From Planctomycetota bacterium (GTDB lineage Bacteria > Planctomycetota > JAJSAM01 > JAJVHW01): DNA of 64,000 nt. Made by a program: the position numbers and the translations under genes. Positions 1-7,258 of the stretch are shown one piece after another (positions within the stretch are counted from its first letter, which is position 1; the number at the start of each line of letters is the position of its first letter). The DNA is taken from positions 1 to 64,000 of the forward strand of contig JAJFFG010000078.1 of assembly GCA_021776825.1 (NCBI GenBank), written 5' to 3'. The notes below the pieces were generated by a model. The model was given only the letters and a program-made list of their open reading frames with translations. It was not told the DNA's origin and ran no database searches.

Positions 1-66
1 CTCCCGCGGCCCAAGGTGCGGCACCCGTACCCGAACGTGCGCTTCGACGCCAAACACCCGAGGTAG
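1..66 (+). CDS. C-terminal tail of a group II intron reverse transcriptase/maturase (partial)
   Basis: The frame is open from the window edge and ends at a TAG at 64-66, giving 21 residues that include the basic stretch RHPYPNVRFDAKHPR. Immediately downstream is a group II intron domain V. In bacterial introns the maturase gene lies in domain IV and ends just before domain V, so the position identifies the protein better than its short sequence does. The catalytic reverse-transcriptase part is outside the window, so intactness cannot be judged. Confidence 0.6.
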   Translation, partial: LPRPKVRHPYPNVRFDAKHPR

Positions 67-139
67 GAGCCGTGTGCGGTAGTGCCGCACGCACGGATCT
101 GCGCGGGGGGCACCGGGTGACCGGTGTCCCTACCGCGAC
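67..139 (+). ncRNA. Group II intron domains V and VI (3' end of the intron)
   Basis: Positions 67-99 start with GAGCCG, contain the AGC triad (68-70), and fold into a lower helix (70-73 with 93-96), a two-base bulge (91-92) and an upper 6-bp helix (74-79 with 85-90). That is the domain V architecture. Positions 101-139 fold as domain VI: a lower helix (102-106 with 133-137), an unpaired A at 132, and a 10-bp upper helix (107-116 with 121-130) closed by a GTGA tetraloop. A132 is placed as the branch-point adenosine, seven bases before a 3' end of the usual AY type at 138-139. The upper loop of domain V is not a standard GNRA loop. Confidence 0.82.
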
Positions 140-214
140 CGACGAGTCGGGACTGACATAGGAAGTGGTACGAAGGCTGGAGGCAGGTCAGCACCGTGGA
201 GCAGCCACACCTGC

Positions 215-748
215 TCAGCGTGACTCCTCCAAGTCGCCCTCAGCTTCTCGGAGGTCGACATGGCGGAGCTCGAACCAGGCAACCCACCCTGGATCGACGG
301 TCACGTCCGATCCATCGCGGACCACGATCGTCGGCCACTCAATCTGGCGACCGGTAGCCACGTACTTGATGCCATCGGTCTCATCTCCCCCCGCTAGCCC
401 GACGAGCCTCAGGAGCGCGTGGATCTTCGTCGATCGCGAACGAACGCGAAGTGCGTGGCCAGCCCCGAAGACAGGCGCTCCGTCCGCGAGGAGAGGCAAC
501 TCGGCCCAGTATGAAGCAGTCGGAGCGTGCTGCAACTCATCGAGGCTCGGGAGGGCTTGGGGGGCGCCGACCGGATTGACGAGTCGAGCGTCCTCGCAAC
601 TCATCCACAAGTGGCTCGGCGGGGGGGAGGAGTTCAGAGAGGCGAAGATGAGGACCCACGAACCCATCAGTACGGCGATCGCCGCGACCATCCATCGTGA
701 GCGATAGCGCGTCGAGCTCGGTCCGTCCGCAGACTTGCATTCGATCAT
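215..748 (-). CDS. Hypothetical single-pass membrane protein
   Basis: A 177-residue protein from the ATG at 748; a TTG at 796 in the same frame would add 16 residues. After a short basic N-terminus there is one hydrophobic segment (about residues 19-38, WMVAAIAVLMGSWVLIFASL), then a soluble domain rich in charged and aromatic residues that is probably outside the membrane. No family was recognised. It is the last of a run of minus-strand genes and ends before the group II intron. Confidence 0.6.
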   Translation of the reverse strand: MIECKSADGPSSTRYRSRWMVAAIAVLMGSWVLIFASLNSSPPPSHLWMSCEDARLVNPVGAPQALPSLDELQHAPTASYWAELPLLADGAPVFGAGHALRVRSRSTKIHALLRLVGLAGGDETDGIKYVATGRQIEWPTIVVRDGSDVTVDPGWVAWFELRHVDLREAEGDLEESR

Positions 749-848
749 CCGTCGAGTATGGAGGGGCAGTCCCGCCGTGGGAAGCCACGACTGCAAGCCA
801 ACTTCGGCCGCGCGGACCTATCCGAGCGATGTGCGAGCCCGAAGTACC

Positions 849-1763
849 CTACTTGCGTTTGCCTCCTCCGCCGACCGGCACCTGGATTTCCGTGTATCTG
901 TCGCACGGGCAGTGTTTGACGGAATACTGAATCGTGTGCTCAGTCGGCGCCTCCGCTGGGTCGCTGGTCGGCTTCCAGACTCGGATCTTCGCCAATGTCG
1001 GGCCTGGTTTCAGTTTCCACTCCAGTTTCTCCACGCCCACCAGCTGCTGCACCTCGTCCGAGTAGGAGTCACCGAAGTAGTCTCCGTTTGCCTTCGTGGG
1101 ATCCTCGCCACTCGCCAATCTTGAGATCTCCTGCACCCCGAGGGAGGTAGGGGGAAGGATGGCCGTTCTGTGCGTAGGCTCAATTGTTCCCACCCATGTG
1201 ACGCCACGGCGTAGGACCCAGAGCGCGCACGCCTGCCGGCAGTGCTGGGGGGATTGGTGCCGGTCGAGCAGCTTTGGTCTGGTGGGATCGTCGTGATCCT
1301 TCGGTGTGAGCTCTCTCATCTCGACGGTCTTCAAGGAGTACTCGCCTTCATCGCTGGGCCCGGTCGCGTTGTCCTCCCACATCTCCCAGCCGACTAACGT
1401 CTCGATCTCCTGCGCAATGACGATTCGAGCATCCTTTGGGAGTTCATCACGCATGCGGATCGGGAGGACGTTTGAGTGAGTGGTCGCCGTTAGTCGAGCT
1501 GCGCCCTCCCAGTACTCCCGCCACCGACGAACTCGATCGGCGCGAAGGACGCCGGTCGCGATCTTGTTCATCGTGACCGCGTAACCGGCTGTCCAATCAG
1601 TTGGAGCACGCAATAGGTCCTTCTTGCAGTTTCTCGGAGCGACGTACCTGCCCTTGTGATTGTATGGATCGGCGTAGAGTGGCGTGCAATCTGAGACGTA
1701 GTCATCTGTGTTCGGAATGACCTCATGCACCTCAACGGCGCCCTGTACATCGATCTTGAACAA
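849..1763 (-). CDS. Hypothetical protein, possibly the 3' part of an interrupted gene
   Basis: A 304-residue frame whose first possible start is a TTG at 1763. It is in the same reading frame as the gene upstream (1779-2639): only five codons separate the TAG of that gene from this TTG. The protein has many charged residues and several cysteines (DCTPLYADP, ECYS-type spacing near the end in HCPCDRY) and no recognised domain. Either it is a separate gene starting at a weak TTG, or both pieces were one gene of about 595 codons broken by a nonsense mutation. The lack of an ATG or GTG start favours the second. Confidence 0.5.
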   Translation of the reverse strand: MFKIDVQGAVEVHEVIPNTDDYVSDCTPLYADPYNHKGRYVAPRNCKKDLLRAPTDWTAGYAVTMNKIATGVLRADRVRRWREYWEGAARLTATTHSNVLPIRMRDELPKDARIVIAQEIETLVGWEMWEDNATGPSDEGEYSLKTVEMRELTPKDHDDPTRPKLLDRHQSPQHCRQACALWVLRRGVTWVGTIEPTHRTAILPPTSLGVQEISRLASGEDPTKANGDYFGDSYSDEVQQLVGVEKLEWKLKPGPTLAKIRVWKPTSDPAEAPTEHTIQYSVKHCPCDRYTEIQVPVGGGGKRK

Positions 1764-1778
1764 TTGGAGTTCCCCTTC

Positions 1779-2639
1779 CTACGACAGGTGATGCGGCAAC
1801 GTGGGATGATCGCGCTCCCGGAGTGGAGTGATGTCGATGAAGTGAACTTCGTCACGTCGATCAACACCAGCTCCGCCGGCGGGATGGCCGAACACCAACG
1901 GCGGCGAGCTCGTCGGGTCGGTGGGCTGTCCGGGCCGGTCTACGTACCCGCCCGGGCGCGTTGTTGTCGAGCGCGGATAGACCATGACAGCCACCCCGCC
2001 CTGACACTCAAGCCACGGCCCGCCGCTGAATTGTGTCGTCGGCGCGCCACCGAGGTGGATCTGGCAGGTCGACAGGTCCTGATAGCAGCCAAACTGTCGA
2101 CACACCGGCCCGCTGCAGCTCACTGACGTGGCGCACCCGGACGGCCCGAACGGCGCCCGCGACTTCGGCGCGATCGCCCCCGCAGGTTGCTGGCCCGGCA
2201 AGCCGAAGCTCGAAGCCGGTCCGCCCGGACGCGGAGGAGCGAACGTCCCGAGATCAATGAACACTCCAGGCGGCGACGACGGAGGCAGAGGTGCAAGGGT
2301 GTGGCCAGGACGGGTGTCACCTCCACCTCCACCTCCACCGCCACCGCCTCCGCCACCGCCTCCGCCACAGCCGGGTCCGCCGCCACAGCCAGGCCCGCCG
2401 CCGGTGCCCGCAGCAGGAGGTGCGTCACTGCCGACGCCACCCGGCGGGAGCCGGCCTGGTGGCGCAAGCAGCGTCGACTGGCTGAAGCTCGGCCCGGGTT
2501 GCGGTCCGATCCCAGCGATCGCGCCAGTCGCCCCCGGCGGCGGGAGTACAGCGGGGACAGCAAGGCCGAGTCCGCCCGGTGGCACCGCGGGGGCGCATCC
2601 GGTTGAACACGACGCTCCAGGTGCACAGGTGCATGGCAT
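1779..2639 (-). CDS. Pro/Gly-rich hypothetical protein with a polyglycine tract
   Basis: A 286-residue frame with an ATG start. The first two thirds are Pro, Gly and Ala rich and include a run of about fifteen glycines encoded by a GGT/GGA/GGC triplet repeat (near 2318-2375). The C-terminal third is less biased and carries paired cysteines (CATSVSC, CRQFGC) and FIDITPL. The opposite strand is also open here, but that frame would run antisense through the better-supported gene at 2703-3059. The strand choice is therefore from context. The C-terminus stops at a TAG that may be an in-frame nonsense codon. Confidence 0.5.
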   Translation of the reverse strand: MPCTCAPGASCSTGCAPAVPPGGLGLAVPAVLPPPGATGAIAGIGPQPGPSFSQSTLLAPPGRLPPGGVGSDAPPAAGTGGGPGCGGGPGCGGGGGGGGGGGGGGGGDTRPGHTLAPLPPSSPPGVFIDLGTFAPPRPGGPASSFGLPGQQPAGAIAPKSRAPFGPSGCATSVSCSGPVCRQFGCYQDLSTCQIHLGGAPTTQFSGGPWLECQGGVAVMVYPRSTTTRPGGYVDRPGQPTDPTSSPPLVFGHPAGGAGVDRRDEVHFIDITPLRERDHPTLPHHLS

Positions 2640-2702
2640 CGATCAGTCTCCCCTCATCGGAGTGCACTCCGTCGTCGGAGCAGGGGGCACTAAGGACGGT
2701 GC

Positions 2703-3059
2703 CTACGCCTTGTCGAGGTTCACGAGGATGTCGAAGATCGCGCCGCCGGCTCCGCTGCCAAGCGTCAGCTCCAACTTGACGCGCAGGAACGCGCCCTCGA
2801 TGTCGCCGACCTTCTTCTGCGTCAGGGGCGCCGACGTCGCGTTCTGCGTGAACGCCGCGGACGGCGCGGTGAACGTGACGCCGTCGTTGCTGACCTCGAG
2901 CGTGTACGTGATGTCGGCGCCCGTACCGTGGATGCTGTGGCAATCGAAGATCACGAATGCACGGTCGAGATCGCCGAGCGAGATGGAGTCCGTGTAGGTC
3001 GTCGCGACGGCGGTCGAGTCGCCGACCATGACCTGGTTCTTCGCGAAGGGGATCATCAT
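2703..3059 (-). CDS. Small beta-rich hypothetical protein, paralogue of the upstream gene
   Basis: A 118-residue protein starting at an ATG preceded by a good AGGAGA ribosome site. It has no signal peptide. The pattern TLEVSNDGVTF followed by GDIEGAFLRVKLELTL and a C-terminal FDILVNL looks like a compact beta-sandwich. The neighbouring protein at 3215-3592 has the matching pattern EVSLDRATW, GEINGRYLRVSYGYAL and FSLTLSL at the same spacing. The two are therefore probably diverged tandem duplicates. The function is unknown; small structural subunits of phage-like particles have similar size and composition, but nothing else phage-like is nearby. Confidence 0.75.
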   Translation of the reverse strand: MMIPFAKNQVMVGDSTAVATTYTDSISLGDLDRAFVIFDCHSIHGTGADITYTLEVSNDGVTFTAPSAAFTQNATSAPLTQKKVGDIEGAFLRVKLELTLGSGAGGAIFDILVNLDKA

Positions 3060-3214
3060 GGCTGTTGTCTCCTGGTGCGCTCACGCGCGGCTGGCGGCGC
3101 GATCAAGCGCCGAGGACTCGCTGAAATTCTCTAGATATGGGCGTCGCTCGACGGCACTCCTCGCGCATGCCCGCTCCCAGCAGGGACGCGCCGCGGAGAA
3201 CCGGCCTCGCATCG

Positions 3215-3592
3215 CTAGCGACGCCTCTTCGTCAGACTGAGCGTGAGCGAGAACAGCACGCTGCCGGGCGGCGTGTCGTCAAGCGCGTAGCCGTAACTCA
3301 CGCGCAGGTACCGGCCGTTGATCTCGCCGACGTCGAGGCGCGGTGTCTCGTTGACGTCGTCGACGTCCAGCACCTGAATGCCCTGCGGCACCCAGGTGGC
3401 GCGGTCGAGGCTCACTTCCGTCAGGTAGCTGAACTCCCGGCTGTTCGCGTCGGCTCCGCCGAAGATGGCGTGAAGCACGAGCGTGCCAGAGACGTAGTCG
3501 AAGCCCTCGATCGGGTAGATCTTCGACTCGTAGCCGTAGGCGCCGGTAGCCCCTGCCGAGATCTCCCGGCCGTCTGCAACGATGATCTCCAT
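3215..3592 (-). CDS. Small beta-rich hypothetical protein, paralogue of the downstream gene
   Basis: A 125-residue protein from an ATG preceded by AGGAGC. It shares the linear pattern described for 2703-3059 (EVSxDxxTW/F, then GxIxGxFLRV, then a repeated FxLxxxL ending) and has no signal peptide or membrane segment. About 155 bases separate the two genes. Both have unusually clear Shine-Dalgarno sites compared with most genes in this window, which suggests strong translation. Confidence 0.75.
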   Translation of the reverse strand: MEIIVADGREISAGATGAYGYESKIYPIEGFDYVSGTLVLHAIFGGADANSREFSYLTEVSLDRATWVPQGIQVLDVDDVNETPRLDVGEINGRYLRVSYGYALDDTPPGSVLFSLTLSLTKRRR

Positions 3593-3721
3593 GCTCGCTT
3601 GCTCCTACTTCCGACGGCTACCGCAAGGCGTTGCGATCGATGTCGAACACGAGCGTAGCGCGCAATCCTGAACGCACAACGGGCACGATTTGGGCGACCG
3701 GGGGCACGAATTGGGCGCACG

Positions 3722-4384
3722 TCAGCGACGCGGTTTCAAGCCCCGGTTCAGCGACGACCGACGCACGAAGCCCACACGAGGTGCGATCGCAGCGCGTCGG
3801 AAACCGTCTGCCTCGAGCTGGTCGCAGCGGAAGCGTTGGTAGCACCGGAGGATCGCCTTCGGGGACATTCGTAGAGCCGGCTCGAGGAGCCGCCCGAGAG
3901 CGCGTCGCGTGACACGCTGACGTTCACACCACTCCTGCACCCGGAACGCCCTCAGTGACAGCACGGCCTCCAGCGCCCGCCAGCCCTCTTGGCTCAGAAG
4001 GTGGAACCGCACGCCGGACGGCAACCAGGAGCGCGGGGGCGCGGCGTCGGCACTCGGCGTATCGACACGCTCCAACGCGGCACGCACGAGGTCGTCGCGT
4101 GAGACGATCCGAGTGAAGCCCGCGTCGCTCCACGTCACGACGCGGGCGTAGTCCACAGCGCATGGCGAGAGCCAGACGGCGCGCCCCCCAGCAGGCAGCA
4201 ACTGGGATGCACGACGCGGGCGAAGTCCGTCAAGCGCATCGTCGCCGAGCACGACGACCTCGGCGCCTTCCAGTGCGGGCGTGTACACGTCGAGGGGCCG
4301 AAGCACGCGCGCAACGAATCGCAGAGCCTCGGGCGGGTCGCACTCCCACCCGACGAGCGCGACGGGCTTGGACGCTGATGACAT
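3722..4384 (-). CDS. AraC-like helix-turn-helix protein
   Basis: A 220-residue protein. The C-terminal half (about residues 135-200) matches the layout of an AraC-type DNA-binding domain: LRVQEW-type first helix, a recognition segment RVTRRALGRLLEPAL, then the SPKAILRCYQRFR segment that links the two HTH units in this family. The second HTH unit appears short. The N-terminal half (residues 8-130) has a Rossmann or receiver-like look (VALVGWECD, VVVLGDDALDGL) but lacks a clear phosphoacceptor pattern. It heads the minus-strand run leading to the two small beta proteins and may regulate them; that is an inference from position. Confidence 0.6.
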   Translation of the reverse strand: MSSASKPVALVGWECDPPEALRFVARVLRPLDVYTPALEGAEVVVLGDDALDGLRPRRASQLLPAGGRAVWLSPCAVDYARVVTWSDAGFTRIVSRDDLVRAALERVDTPSADAAPPRSWLPSGVRFHLLSQEGWRALEAVLSLRAFRVQEWCERQRVTRRALGRLLEPALRMSPKAILRCYQRFRCDQLEADGFRRAAIAPRVGFVRRSSLNRGLKPRR

Positions 4385-4646
4385 CGGCTCGGCCTTCGAG
4401 CTGCGATCTGAAGACCGAAGAGGCTGAACGCCGCGATGGGTCCGCGACCGCCACTTCGAATCCTCTCCTCAACTACCGAGATGCAGTCGATCGCCGAATC
4501 GACGGCCGGAATCTGAGAGAACCGTCGATTGAGTGGGACCACGGCCCATGCAGACGACGCGACAACTAGTCCGACACCGGGGGCGCTCCACTCCGTCTCG
4601 GGTTCCGTATTACGCGCCCCCGGTCAGCGGTAGTTCCGACGGAGGG

Positions 4647-5276
4647 TCAGTAAGTCTTGATGCCCGCGTCGCGAACGATCCCGCGCTCGTCGACGTCGAG
4701 GAGGAGCCACTCGAAGCGGAAGCGGCGTCCACCGAGAGCCCACACGCGCTCCCAGTCTCCCACCGGGTCGCTTCCCAATCGCTCCGAGGCGTACCCCGTG
4801 CCGTCCCATGAATCGTCGACGCCGAGCAGTTGGTCAACGTCACCGACGGTCCGGCCGACGAGGAGGTCGCGATCGAGGAGGTCGTCCACCATCCGGAGTC
4901 GGGTCTGACCGTCCGTTGTGTGGGCCTGTCGCCATGCGGCGGCGTCGAAGTCGGTCAGCATCCACCAGTGGTAGCCAATCACCAGCGCCACGAGTCCCAC
5001 GACCGCGACAACCACTGCGCTGCCTGACCCGATCGCGAACGAAAGCCAGCGCCACTGCGGGCCCTGCCTCCATCTCAGCACGACGATACCGATGCCGAGC
5101 GCCCACGGCACCCACGGGAGGAGGTTCACCTTGAACCCGAGACGGAGCGCGATCCCGAGCAGAACGCAGCAGAACCCGAGGGCGAAGAACACGCGTCGCC
5201 CCGTCCGGACGTCTGTCGGCGGCTCCCACCAACGGCGCGGATTGCGCGGAGGGAGTTCGGCGGCGCCATCGGACAT
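4647..5276 (-). CDS. Hypothetical membrane protein with three transmembrane segments
   Basis: A 209-residue protein from the ATG at 5276. The frame stays open upstream, but that part has arginine-rich shadow composition. Three hydrophobic segments lie at about residues 28-48, 52-68 and 80-103, followed by a soluble domain of about 100 residues containing RMVDDLLDRDLLVGRTVGDVDQLLG. That phrase resembles the lipoprotein-like 'volume-change threshold' segments of small planctomycete membrane proteins, but no family was firmly recognised. It is convergent with nothing and divergent from hicBA. Confidence 0.65.
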   Translation of the reverse strand: MSDGAAELPPRNPRRWWEPPTDVRTGRRVFFALGFCCVLLGIALRLGFKVNLLPWVPWALGIGIVVLRWRQGPQWRWLSFAIGSGSAVVVAVVGLVALVIGYHWWMLTDFDAAAWRQAHTTDGQTRLRMVDDLLDRDLLVGRTVGDVDQLLGVDDSWDGTGYASERLGSDPVGDWERVWALGGRRFRFEWLLLDVDERGIVRDAGIKTY

Positions 5277-5318
5277 GCGAACCAGAGTAGCGGCCCGCCG
5301 TCGGCGTTCCGGTCTCGT

Positions 5319-5351
5319 CCGACCTAGAAGGCGTGCTTGAAGGCGATCGTG
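5319..5351. repeat. Left copy of a 33-bp direct repeat of the ketoacyl synthase 3' end
   Basis: Matches 6034-6066 at 30 of 33 positions in the same orientation. On the minus strand both copies encode the last residues IAFKHAF plus TAG. The three differences fall at third codon positions and are synonymous in that frame. Together the copies bracket the hicB-hicA pair. Confidence 0.9.
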
Positions 5352-5358
5352 AGGCACC

Positions 5359-5402
5359 GAACCCGGTCCGAGTCTTCGCCGCCGAAGAACCGGACCGGGT
5401 TC
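5359..5402. repeat. Near-perfect hairpin next to the left direct repeat
   Basis: Outer arms GAACCCGGTCCG (5359-5370) and CGGACCGGGTTC (5391-5402) are perfect 12-bp complements. Inside, TCTTCG (5373-5378) pairs with CGAAGA (5383-5388) around a CCGC loop. It lies 7 bp from the repeat at 5319-5351 and about 110 bp before hicB. It could be a terminator, an operator for the antitoxin, or a recombination end. Confidence 0.8.
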
Positions 5403-5510
5403 CGTAATCCGGAAGGGGTCGCGGCAGCGACGGACGTAGGGGCGGGACAGCCGCGAGACGAAGCGCACATCGCGGCGGGAGGGTATGCTGCGCAGGCAGG
5501 GAAAGAGACC

Positions 5511-5753
5511 ATGACCACCCCCACGTACACCGTGATCTATGAGCCGCAACCAGAGGGCGGCTACACCGTGTCGGTACCGGCACTGCCGGGTTGCGTGACC
5601 GAGGGGAACACACTTGAGGAAGCCCGTCGCATGGCCGAGGACGTGATCCGCGGCTACTGCGAGAGCCTTCTCGCGGACGGCGAACTCCTGCCTCCGGATG
5701 TGTCCGACCTGCCGGTCCACGAGCGGATCGCGGTCCTCCTCTCGACGGGCTGA
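5511..5753 (+). CDS. hicB: HicB-family antitoxin
   Basis: An 80-residue protein from the ATG at 5511; GGGAAAGAG just upstream may serve as ribosome site. The sequence YTVIYEPQPEGGYTVSVPALPGCVTEGNTLEEARRMAEDVI, read in pieces, is the HicB partial RNase H-like fold: a beta hairpin, the PALPGC motif and the long helix. HicB proteins bind and neutralise HicA and usually repress their own promoter. There is no obvious C-terminal HTH or RHH domain, so DNA binding may be weak or provided by another protein. hicA follows after four bases. Confidence 0.88.
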   Translation: MTTPTYTVIYEPQPEGGYTVSVPALPGCVTEGNTLEEARRMAEDVIRGYCESLLADGELLPPDVSDLPVHERIAVLLSTG

Positions 5754-5757
5754 GTCG

Positions 5758-5985
5758 GTGGCGCGTCTACCGGTACTTCGTCCACGCCCGGTCGTCGCTG
5801 CTCTCGTTCGCGCAGGCTTCTACGTTCACCACCAGACCGGGAGCCACGCGATCCTGCGAACCCGCGAGAACCCGGTGCGCCGGGTCACCGTTCCGATGCA
5901 CCGCCGAGATCTCAAGCGCGGCACTCTGCGGAGCATCGTCCGCCAATCGGGCCTCTCCGTGGAGGAGTTCGTCGAACTCCTGTAG
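5758..5985 (+). CDS. hicA: HicA-family mRNA interferase toxin
   Basis: A 75-residue protein from a GTG at 5758, four bases after the hicB stop. It shows the HicA double-stranded RNA-binding-like fold: VVAALVRAGFYVHHQTGSH, with the catalytic histidine of the GSH motif at residue 30, then RRVTVPMHRRDLKRGTLRSI, the usual VPxHxxxxLxxGTLRxIL pattern. HicA cleaves mRNA until bound by HicB. The order antitoxin-then-toxin is the less common but well-known arrangement. The gene is convergent with the ketoacyl synthase gene. Confidence 0.9.
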   Translation: MARLPVLRPRPVVAALVRAGFYVHHQTGSHAILRTRENPVRRVTVPMHRRDLKRGTLRSIVRQSGLSVEEFVELL

Positions 5986-5997
5986 CGCACTCTCGGC

Positions 5998-6019
5998 GCT
6001 GCCTCCTTCCGGAGGCGGC
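5998..6019. terminator. Hairpin between convergent hicA and the ketoacyl synthase gene
   Basis: GCCTCC (6001-6006) pairs with GGAGGC (6011-6016) around TTCC, and the stem extends to 5998/6019 with one wobble. It lies 12 bp after the hicA stop and before the stop of the opposing gene, so it could end transcripts from both sides. There is no T-tract. Confidence 0.45.
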
Positions 6020-6033
6020 CATCCATGTCTTCC

Positions 6034-6066
6034 CCGACCTAGAACGCGTGCTTGAACGCGATCGCG
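6034..6066. repeat. Right copy of the 33-bp direct repeat (native 3' end of the ketoacyl synthase gene)
   Basis: Partner of 5319-5351. This copy is the genuine 3' end of the gene at 6039-7172. The distance between copies is about 715 bp. Confidence 0.9.
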
Positions 6067-7172
6067 CCGTAGATGTAGCCGGCGCCGATGGCGGTCAGGA
6101 CGACGAGGTCGCCCTTCTTCAGGGTGTCGTTCGTCTTGACGATCGTGCCCATCTTGCCGGAGCCGTCCTCCGGCGGAATGCGGTGCATGTTGCCCTGACG
6201 CACAGCGTAGTCGAGGGTCAGCATGTTGGTCGCCGCCGACGAGTTGCCGTGCTCGTAGACCGTGCGATAGACGTGGTCCGACTCGAGTCCGAGCGCCTTC
6301 TGCAGGCTGTCCACGATGCGGCCGTTGGCCTGGTGGGGGATCAGATGCACCTGCGCGAGGATCTCCCGCAGATCCTCGTTCCCGGCCTTCAGGTCCTTCA
6401 GCGTGTAGCCGAAGACCTCGACCACCGACGACGCCATGCGGTTGACGGCGTTGCGCATGACGCGCGGGCCGCCTTCCATGCGGACGAACTCGCGGTGCGT
6501 CGTGCGGCTCTGCTCCGGACCGAGGACCATGTCCAGCGGAATGTTCGCGTTGTCCATCTGGATGTTGCCGTCGGCGTAGTCCGTGTACTGGACGCTGTTG
6601 CCGATGAAGCCCGTGTCCTCGCCGTCGTCTTTCTTGCCGATGACGACGGCGCCGGCCGCGTCGGCGAACAGGATGGCCGTGATCGGGTCGGACCAGTCGA
6701 CGACCCGCGACATGCACTCGCAGCCGATCACGAGCACGTTGCGGCACTGACCGGACTGGACGAGCGAACGACCGAGCGTCACGCCGAGCAGCGAGCCGGA
6801 GCACGCCGCCGTGAGCACAAACGACGCGCCGGTGATGCCGAACTCCTGCGCGAGCCACGCGTGCACACCCGGGTACATGTCGTGAAACGTGAAGGAGCAG
6901 AGAATGACCTGATCGATCGTCCCCGGATCGACGCCCGAGGACTCGATCGCGCCACGCGCGGCCTCGGTCGAGAGCACCTTCACGCCGTCCTCTGCCGGAT
7001 CCGTGAAGTAGCGCTTCTGGATGTGCGTGACGCGATCCACCCAGACGGCGAAATCGCCGGAGGTCTCGTCGTAGCCGTTGATCCGCTCGAGCAACTCGGC
7101 GTTCGTGACACAGTGCTTCGGCACGGCGGAGCCGGTCCCCAGGATGGCCACGGAGCGATCGATTTCGGGCAT
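6039..7172 (-). CDS. Beta-ketoacyl-ACP synthase III family enzyme
   Basis: A 377-residue thiolase-fold condensing enzyme from the ATG at 7172 (upstream codons have no coding character). The catalytic triad is visible: Cys124 in TAACSGSLLG, His280 in IPHQANG and Asn310 in HGNSSAA. FabH condenses acyl-CoA with malonyl-ACP to begin fatty acid synthesis. At 377 residues this protein is longer than typical FabH (about 320) and could instead act on longer acyl chains, like the 3-oxoacyl synthases of secondary or hydrocarbon pathways. There are no fatty-acid genes next to it. It is divergent from addB with 86 bp between. Its last codons are duplicated at 5319-5351. Confidence 0.85.
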   Translation of the reverse strand: MPEIDRSVAILGTGSAVPKHCVTNAELLERINGYDETSGDFAVWVDRVTHIQKRYFTDPAEDGVKVLSTEAARGAIESSGVDPGTIDQVILCSFTFHDMYPGVHAWLAQEFGITGASFVLTAACSGSLLGVTLGRSLVQSGQCRNVLVIGCECMSRVVDWSDPITAILFADAAGAVVIGKKDDGEDTGFIGNSVQYTDYADGNIQMDNANIPLDMVLGPEQSRTTHREFVRMEGGPRVMRNAVNRMASSVVEVFGYTLKDLKAGNEDLREILAQVHLIPHQANGRIVDSLQKALGLESDHVYRTVYEHGNSSAATNMLTLDYAVRQGNMHRIPPEDGSGKMGTIVKTNDTLKKGDLVVLTAIGAGYIYGAIAFKHAF

Positions 7173-7258
7173 CACGGAGATGGTAGCGGCGAGCCTCGTG
7201 ACGGGCCCGAAAACCGGTGATGTCCGGCCTGTCCGGCGCACGGCGTACGGTCGGCTCC

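Noticed and set aside
2128-2997. 289-residue plus-strand frame rich in proline
   Set aside because: It runs antisense through the better-supported gene at 2703-3059 and mirrors the polyglycine tract; likely a shadow.
5324-5530. 68-residue minus-strand frame ending in the same residues as the ketoacyl synthase
   Set aside because: Only the last eight residues match; the rest has no synthase similarity and includes the hairpin. It was reported as a repeat.
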